Source: Gemmatimonadaceae bacterium (GTDB taxonomy: Bacteria; Gemmatimonadota; Gemmatimonadetes; Gemmatimonadales; Gemmatimonadaceae). From it: a stretch of DNA of 8,879 nt. The position numbers and the translations under genes were made by a program. Shown piece by piece: positions 5,266 through 8,879 of the stretch (position 1 is its first letter; each line of letters begins with the position of its first letter). The notes under the pieces are model-generated. The model worked only from the letters and a program-made list of their open reading frames with translations, did not search any database and was not told the origin of the DNA. The stretch lies in NCBI GenBank assembly GCA_025453855.1, contig JALOPO010000142.1, positions 1 through 8,879 on the forward strand. Reading direction: 5' to 3'.

Positions 5266-7095
5266 TCAGCGCCGGGCGGCGCCGCTCCGGGTGCCGCGGT
5301 CGGGGAGGCCGTCGCCGATGCGGCGGACCGGGAAGGGGCGCCCTAGCGCGAGTCGCGCGTCGAGCACGTTCCACGTCGCCGCCCCGTCGTCGCTCTCGGG
5401 TTCGAGGAGCTGCGCGGCCACCAGCGCATGGCCGCCGCGCACCGCGAGCGTGACGCTCCGCCAGCGCCCCGTGAGGCGCACCTCGCGATGTCCCTGGAAG
5501 GGGCGCGCCGCCTGCACCAGCGAGTCGACCACGAACTCCTCGCCGCGCAGCTCCTCGCTGCGCACCGGCGCGACGAGCGGCACGCCGTGCCGGCGGAGGA
5601 GCGCGACGAGCGCGGTGTCCTGCCGCTCCACCACCCAGCCGCGACTCGGGAGCGTGCTCCCCTGCACCACCTCGAAGCGATCGCGCACCGGCATGCGCTG
5701 CGCGAGCATGCGTCCGGTGCGGCGCACGCCGCGCGCGACCCCCGGCTCCGGATTGCTGGAGTCGGGATCGGCGACGAGCACCTCCACGAGCACCGTGTCG
5801 AGGCGCGGCGTGGTGGTGAGGCGGCTGGCGAGGGCGAGGGTGCGCACGCCGCGGCCGGCGGCGAGGGCGGCACGCGTGCCGCGCACCCGCCGCATGATCG
5901 ACGGATCGTTGGCCACGCGCGAGACGATCGCGTCGAGGAAGGCGCGCGTCGCCTCCACGCGGCGCGCGAACGGATCGTGCGAGTACGCCTCGCTCAGGAT
6001 CGCGATCCCGCCCGTGAGCCCGACGTAGTTGGTGCCGAAGCGCGGGCGATGATCGTACGTCCACCACCCCGACTTCACCGAGTCGGTGAGCGGTTCGCGC
6101 CCGTACTCGGCCGAGAAGTTGCCGTACGGGAAGGTCTCGACGCCGCGGGCGCGGAGCGAGGCGCGGATCCCGGCGAGGAGCGTGTCCTGCGTGAAGCGGG
6201 CGAGCGGCGCACCCGGATGGAGCGACGGCGCCCAGGTGAGCGCGTAGCCGTGATAGCTCCCGTCGGTGGTGTGCAGGTCGACGAAGACGTCGATCACGCC
6301 GCGCGCGAGCCACGGCAGCATGGCACGCGTCTCGGGGGCCTCGGCCTTGATGTAGTCGCGATTGAGGTCGAGGTTCGCGCCGTTCGGGCGCTGGCCGACG
6401 ATCGCCGGCCCGTGCTGCTCGGTGCGCTGCACCGCCTGCGGCGCGAGCGCGTCGTTGCCGTCGGCGTTGTAGTTGGGGACGACGACGAGCACCAGCGAAT
6501 CGAGCGCGTTGGGCGCCGCGCTGGCGACGAGGTCGCGCAGGAGCGCGAGCGCGGCCTCCTTTCCCTCCACCTCGCCGCCGTGGATGTTGCCCTGCAGCCA
6601 GAGCACCGGGCGCGCCGGCGCGCGCACGAGGTCGGGGCAGCTCGTGCCGCCGCAGGCGACGGCGCGCAGCAGCGGGCGGCCGGCGGTGGTCGTGCCGATG
6701 GTGTCGACGACGAGCGTGCGGCCGGCGGCGACGCGCGGGCGCAGCTCGGCGAGGAAGGTCGCGACATCGGCGCTGCTCGACGTCTCGCAGAAGCCGGTGC
6801 GCTCGGCGCGTGTGGCGGGGACGGGGAGCGGGCGCACCGGCTGCGACGCGCACTGCCAGGCCGCGCGCGGCGTGCGCGGCTGCGTGCGGACCATCTCCCC
6901 GCCGATGCGCCGTCGCTCGCGCGCCTCGGCGAGCGAGTCGGCGGTGCGTCGCGCGGCGGCGCTGTCGGCGGGCGCCGGCGTGCCCGCGGGGCGCGACGGC
7001 GCGCAGGCCACGAGCGCCGCGCAGGCGAGTGCGGTGCGCACGAGCGTCGCGTGGTGCCGCGCCCGCGCGCCCGTGCGGGCGCGCGCGGCGCTCAC
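5266..7095 (-). CDS. M14-family zinc carboxypeptidase-like lipoprotein
   Basis: The GTG at 7095-7093 overlaps the S9 peptidase stop in a GTGA, and AAGGAG lies 5 bases upstream, fixing the start. The 609-residue product opens with a basic region, a hydrophobic stretch and a lipobox L28-V-A-C31, so it should be a lipid-anchored protein outside the cytoplasm. The M14 domain (about 95-400) carries the zinc ligands H172 and E175 (HGGE), H275 (VDLHTTDG), the substrate-binding NLDLNRDY (241-248) and the catalytic Glu in ILSEAY (E369). It is predicted to remove C-terminal residues from peptides. The C-terminal 200 residues are a second region ending in LLEPESDDG...TWN, a tail I associate with M14 proteins of this type. 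It is coupled to the S9 peptidase, pointing to joint peptide breakdown. Confidence 0.93.
   Translation of the reverse strand: MSAARARTGARARHHATLVRTALACAALVACAPSRPAGTPAPADSAAARRTADSLAEARERRRIGGEMVRTQPRTPRAAWQCASQPVRPLPVPATRAERTGFCETSSSADVATFLAELRPRVAAGRTLVVDTIGTTTAGRPLLRAVACGGTSCPDLVRAPARPVLWLQGNIHGGEVEGKEAALALLRDLVASAAPNALDSLVLVVVPNYNADGNDALAPQAVQRTEQHGPAIVGQRPNGANLDLNRDYIKAEAPETRAMLPWLARGVIDVFVDLHTTDGSYHGYALTWAPSLHPGAPLARFTQDTLLAGIRASLRARGVETFPYGNFSAEYGREPLTDSVKSGWWTYDHRPRFGTNYVGLTGGIAILSEAYSHDPFARRVEATRAFLDAIVSRVANDPSIMRRVRGTRAALAAGRGVRTLALASRLTTTPRLDTVLVEVLVADPDSSNPEPGVARGVRRTGRMLAQRMPVRDRFEVVQGSTLPSRGWVVERQDTALVALLRRHGVPLVAPVRSEELRGEEFVVDSLVQAARPFQGHREVRLTGRWRSVTLAVRGGHALVAAQLLEPESDDGAATWNVLDARLALGRPFPVRRIGDGLPDRGTRSGAARR
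7064..7085. repeat. Perfect 10-bp inverted repeat at the start of the M14 gene
   Basis: CGCGCGCCCG (7064-7073) and CGGGCGCGCG (7076-7085) are exact inverse repeats separated by TG. In the transcript the hairpin would begin 7 bases after the GTG codon of the M14 gene, within the signal-peptide region. It might slow initiation, but Arg/Ala/Gly codons in GC-rich DNA often generate such repeats. Confidence 0.45.
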
Positions 7096-8879
7096 AGGTG
7101 CTCCTTGAGGAAGCGCGTGAAGGCCGCGTAGAGGTGCAGCGTCGTCATGCCGCCGCTGATCGAGTGCGTGCGGTTCGGGTAGAGCAGGAGCTCGAACGGC
7201 TTGTTGGCGGCGACCATCCGGTTCGCGAGCACGAGCGCGTTCTGCGCGTGCACGTTGTCGTCGCCGGTGCCGTGGACGAGGAGGAAGCGCGCCGTGATCC
7301 CGTCGACGGCGTTGATCGGCGCGGTGGCGAGGTAGTTCGCGCCGTTCGCCTGCGGCACCCACATGAAGCGCTCGGTGTAGATGCTGTCGTAGTAGCGCCA
7401 GTCGGTGACCGGCGCGACGGCGATCGCCGCGCGCACCAGGTCACCCCCCTTCGCCGCAACCATGCTCGTGAGGTAGCCGCCAAAGCTCCATCCCCAGAAG
7501 CCGATCCGCTTCGCATCGACCCACGGCTGCGTGCCGAGCCAGCGGATGGCGTCGAGCTGGTCGGCGGTCTCCTGCAGGCCGAGCCGGTACTGCGTGACCT
7601 TGCGGAAGTCGCGCCCGCGCCACGCCGCGCCGCGATTGTCGACCACGACGACCACGTAGCCCTGCTGCGCGAGCATCGCGTGCCAGAGGAAGCGCGAGCC
7701 GCCCCACGTGTCGTTCACCTGCGGCGACGCCGGCCCGCCATAGGCGTGCATGAGCACCGGATGCTTCGCCGTCGCGTCGAAGTCCGGGGGCACGATGCGA
7801 TAGGCATCGAGCTCGGTGCCGTCGGGCATGGGGACGCGGAAGCGCTCGGTGCGCACGCCGAGCCCCGCCACCTTCGTGCGCAGCGCGGCATTGTCGGCGA
7901 CGGTGCGCACCACGGTGAAGCGCGGCAGCGCGCGCAGCGCGACCGTGGCCGGCGTGCCGAGTGCGGACTGCGCGGTGAAGACGAAGGCGCCCGTCGGGCT
8001 CACGTCGGCGCTCACGGTGCCGGTGCCGTCGGTGAGGCGCGTGGGCGCGCGCCCGTCGAGCGGCACCGCCCAGAGCTGCCGCTGCGTGGGGCTCGGCTCG
8101 GCGACGCTCATGTACGCCACGCCGCGCCGCTCGTCGACCGCGAGCAGGTCGACGACGTCGGCCTTGTCGGGACCGAGGCGACGGATGGCGGTCCCGGCGC
8201 GATCGAAGAGCCAGTACGACTGCCAGCCCGAGCGATCGCTGCGCAGCAGGAAGCGCGCGCCGCCATCGAGCCAGACCACGGGCTCGCCCTCGGCGTTCAC
8301 GTACGCGCTGTCGCTGTCGCTGACGACGGTGCGCCCGGTGCCGGTGCGCGCGCTGACGAGCAGGAGGTCGAGGCGATCCTGCCGGCGCGGGAGCCGCTGC
8401 ACGGCGATGGAGTCGGCGGAGAGCCACTCGAGGCGCGTGACGTACTGCCCGGTGTCGGGGCCGACCGCGAGCGGCACGCGCGTCTTCGTGGCCACGTCGA
8501 TGACGTGGAGCGTGACGCGCGCGTTCGCCTCGCCGGCCTTGGGATAGCGCAGCGACGAGACGCGCGGGTAGAGCGCCGACGTCTCGTCGACGATCGGCGA
8601 CGTGCCGTTGATGATGTCGTCGGAGCCGTCGGTGGTGAGGCGTGTCTCGGTGCCGGCGACGAGGTCGCGCACCCAGAGATCGTTGGCGCGCACGAAGGCG
8701 ACCTTGCTCCCGGTGGCGTCGAACTTGGCGAACTGCTGCAGGTCGGGATCGGCCGCACCGCTGGCCAGGCCGGTGCTCAGGAAGTCGGGGCCGGCGGGGG
8801 TCGCGGCACGCTGCACGAGCCCGGGCGTGGCGAGTCGCGTCACCCGGCCGGTGGCGACGTCCACCACGTGGTAGATGCC
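7092..8879 (-). CDS. S9B (dipeptidyl peptidase IV-like) serine peptidase, C-terminal part
   Basis: The frame runs off the right edge, so the first 100-150 residues including any signal peptide are missing; 595 residues are visible. The first half is the beta-propeller (LTTDGS, LRYPKAGEANARV). The second is an alpha/beta hydrolase with AYGGP (oxyanion Tyr), GWSFGG with nucleophile S465 (codon 7487-7485), HGTGDDNVH with D540, and H572 in NRTHSISGG. The YDSIYTERF segment, which lines the proline pocket in DPP-IV, is present. Family members cut dipeptides, often Xaa-Pro, from peptide N-termini, usually outside the cytoplasm. The propeller passes from INGT straight to SPIVDETSALYP, without the DWVYEEE...WSPDG segment I expect between them. 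That segment carries the glutamates that bind the substrate N-terminus, so specificity may differ. The stop overlaps the M14 start by 4 bp. Confidence 0.93.
   Translation of the reverse strand, partial: GIYHVVDVATGRVTRLATPGLVQRAATPAGPDFLSTGLASGAADPDLQQFAKFDATGSKVAFVRANDLWVRDLVAGTETRLTTDGSDDIINGTSPIVDETSALYPRVSSLRYPKAGEANARVTLHVIDVATKTRVPLAVGPDTGQYVTRLEWLSADSIAVQRLPRRQDRLDLLLVSARTGTGRTVVSDSDSAYVNAEGEPVVWLDGGARFLLRSDRSGWQSYWLFDRAGTAIRRLGPDKADVVDLLAVDERRGVAYMSVAEPSPTQRQLWAVPLDGRAPTRLTDGTGTVSADVSPTGAFVFTAQSALGTPATVALRALPRFTVVRTVADNAALRTKVAGLGVRTERFRVPMPDGTELDAYRIVPPDFDATAKHPVLMHAYGGPASPQVNDTWGGSRFLWHAMLAQQGYVVVVVDNRGAAWRGRDFRKVTQYRLGLQETADQLDAIRWLGTQPWVDAKRIGFWGWSFGGYLTSMVAAKGGDLVRAAIAVAPVTDWRYYDSIYTERFMWVPQANGANYLATAPINAVDGITARFLLVHGTGDDNVHAQNALVLANRMVAANKPFELLLYPNRTHSISGGMTTLHLYAAFTRFLKEHL

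Noticed and set aside
4112..6028. A 638-codon open frame on the + strand
   Set aside because: It is antisense to proline dehydrogenase and the M14 peptidase. Its composition (His, Arg, Val, Glu rich) mirrors the complementary codons, and the - strand proteins have complete catalytic motifs.
5428..7131. A 567-codon open frame on the + strand
   Set aside because: It is antisense to the M14 gene and extends only because stop codons are rare at this GC content. No motif is seen.
1..8879. CRISPR array, tRNA, rRNA, insertion sequence, phage or defence genes
   Set aside because: I found no spaced repeats, no RNA-gene signatures, no transposase or integrase motifs and no recognisable defence domain.

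Overview
The window is very GC-rich, gene-dense bacterial DNA. Third codon positions are dominated by G/C, and GTG starts are frequent. The mix of proteins suggests Gemmatimonadota or a similar GC-rich soil/water lineage: a DPP-IV-type S9 peptidase, a lipoprotein M14 peptidase ending in LLEPESDDG, monofunctional proline dehydrogenase, RsgA, and TPR and thioredoxin-fold exported proteins. That placement is inferred from protein style, not from a marker gene.

Layout. One gene lies on the + strand: the C-terminal part of a short-chain dehydrogenase/reductase (1-504), cut by the left edge. It converges on a small four-helix membrane protein (570-989, - strand), with a GC hairpin between them. The membrane protein has a promoter-like region holding two perfect palindromes (1023-1057). 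All other genes are on the - strand, listed here in order of transcription (right to left). First come an S9B/DPP-IV-like serine peptidase (7092-8879, cut by the right edge) and an M14 metallocarboxypeptidase-like lipoprotein (5266-7095). A strong GC hairpin follows (5226-5257). Next are proline dehydrogenase (4208-5149), an unrecognised 147-residue protein (3757-4200), the ribosome-assembly GTPase RsgA (2723-3760), a membrane-anchored thioredoxin-fold protein (2148-2726) and a secreted TPR protein (1107-2069).

How they fit together. Three gene junctions are 4-bp GTGA overlaps with good Shine-Dalgarno sequences, so the two peptidases form one translationally coupled pair and the unknown gene, rsgA and the thioredoxin-fold gene form another coupled run. 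The extracytoplasmic peptidases plus proline dehydrogenase suggest peptide and proline scavenging, though the hairpin may separate the two transcription units. RsgA is housekeeping and probably only shares the transcript.

I see no CRISPR array, tRNA, rRNA, insertion sequence or phage gene, and no clear new multi-gene system. The points most worth checking are an S9B peptidase that seems to lack the segment carrying the DPP-IV double-glutamate motif, an SDR with Ile in place of the catalytic Tyr, the uncharacterised protein between proline dehydrogenase and RsgA, and the palindromic promoter.
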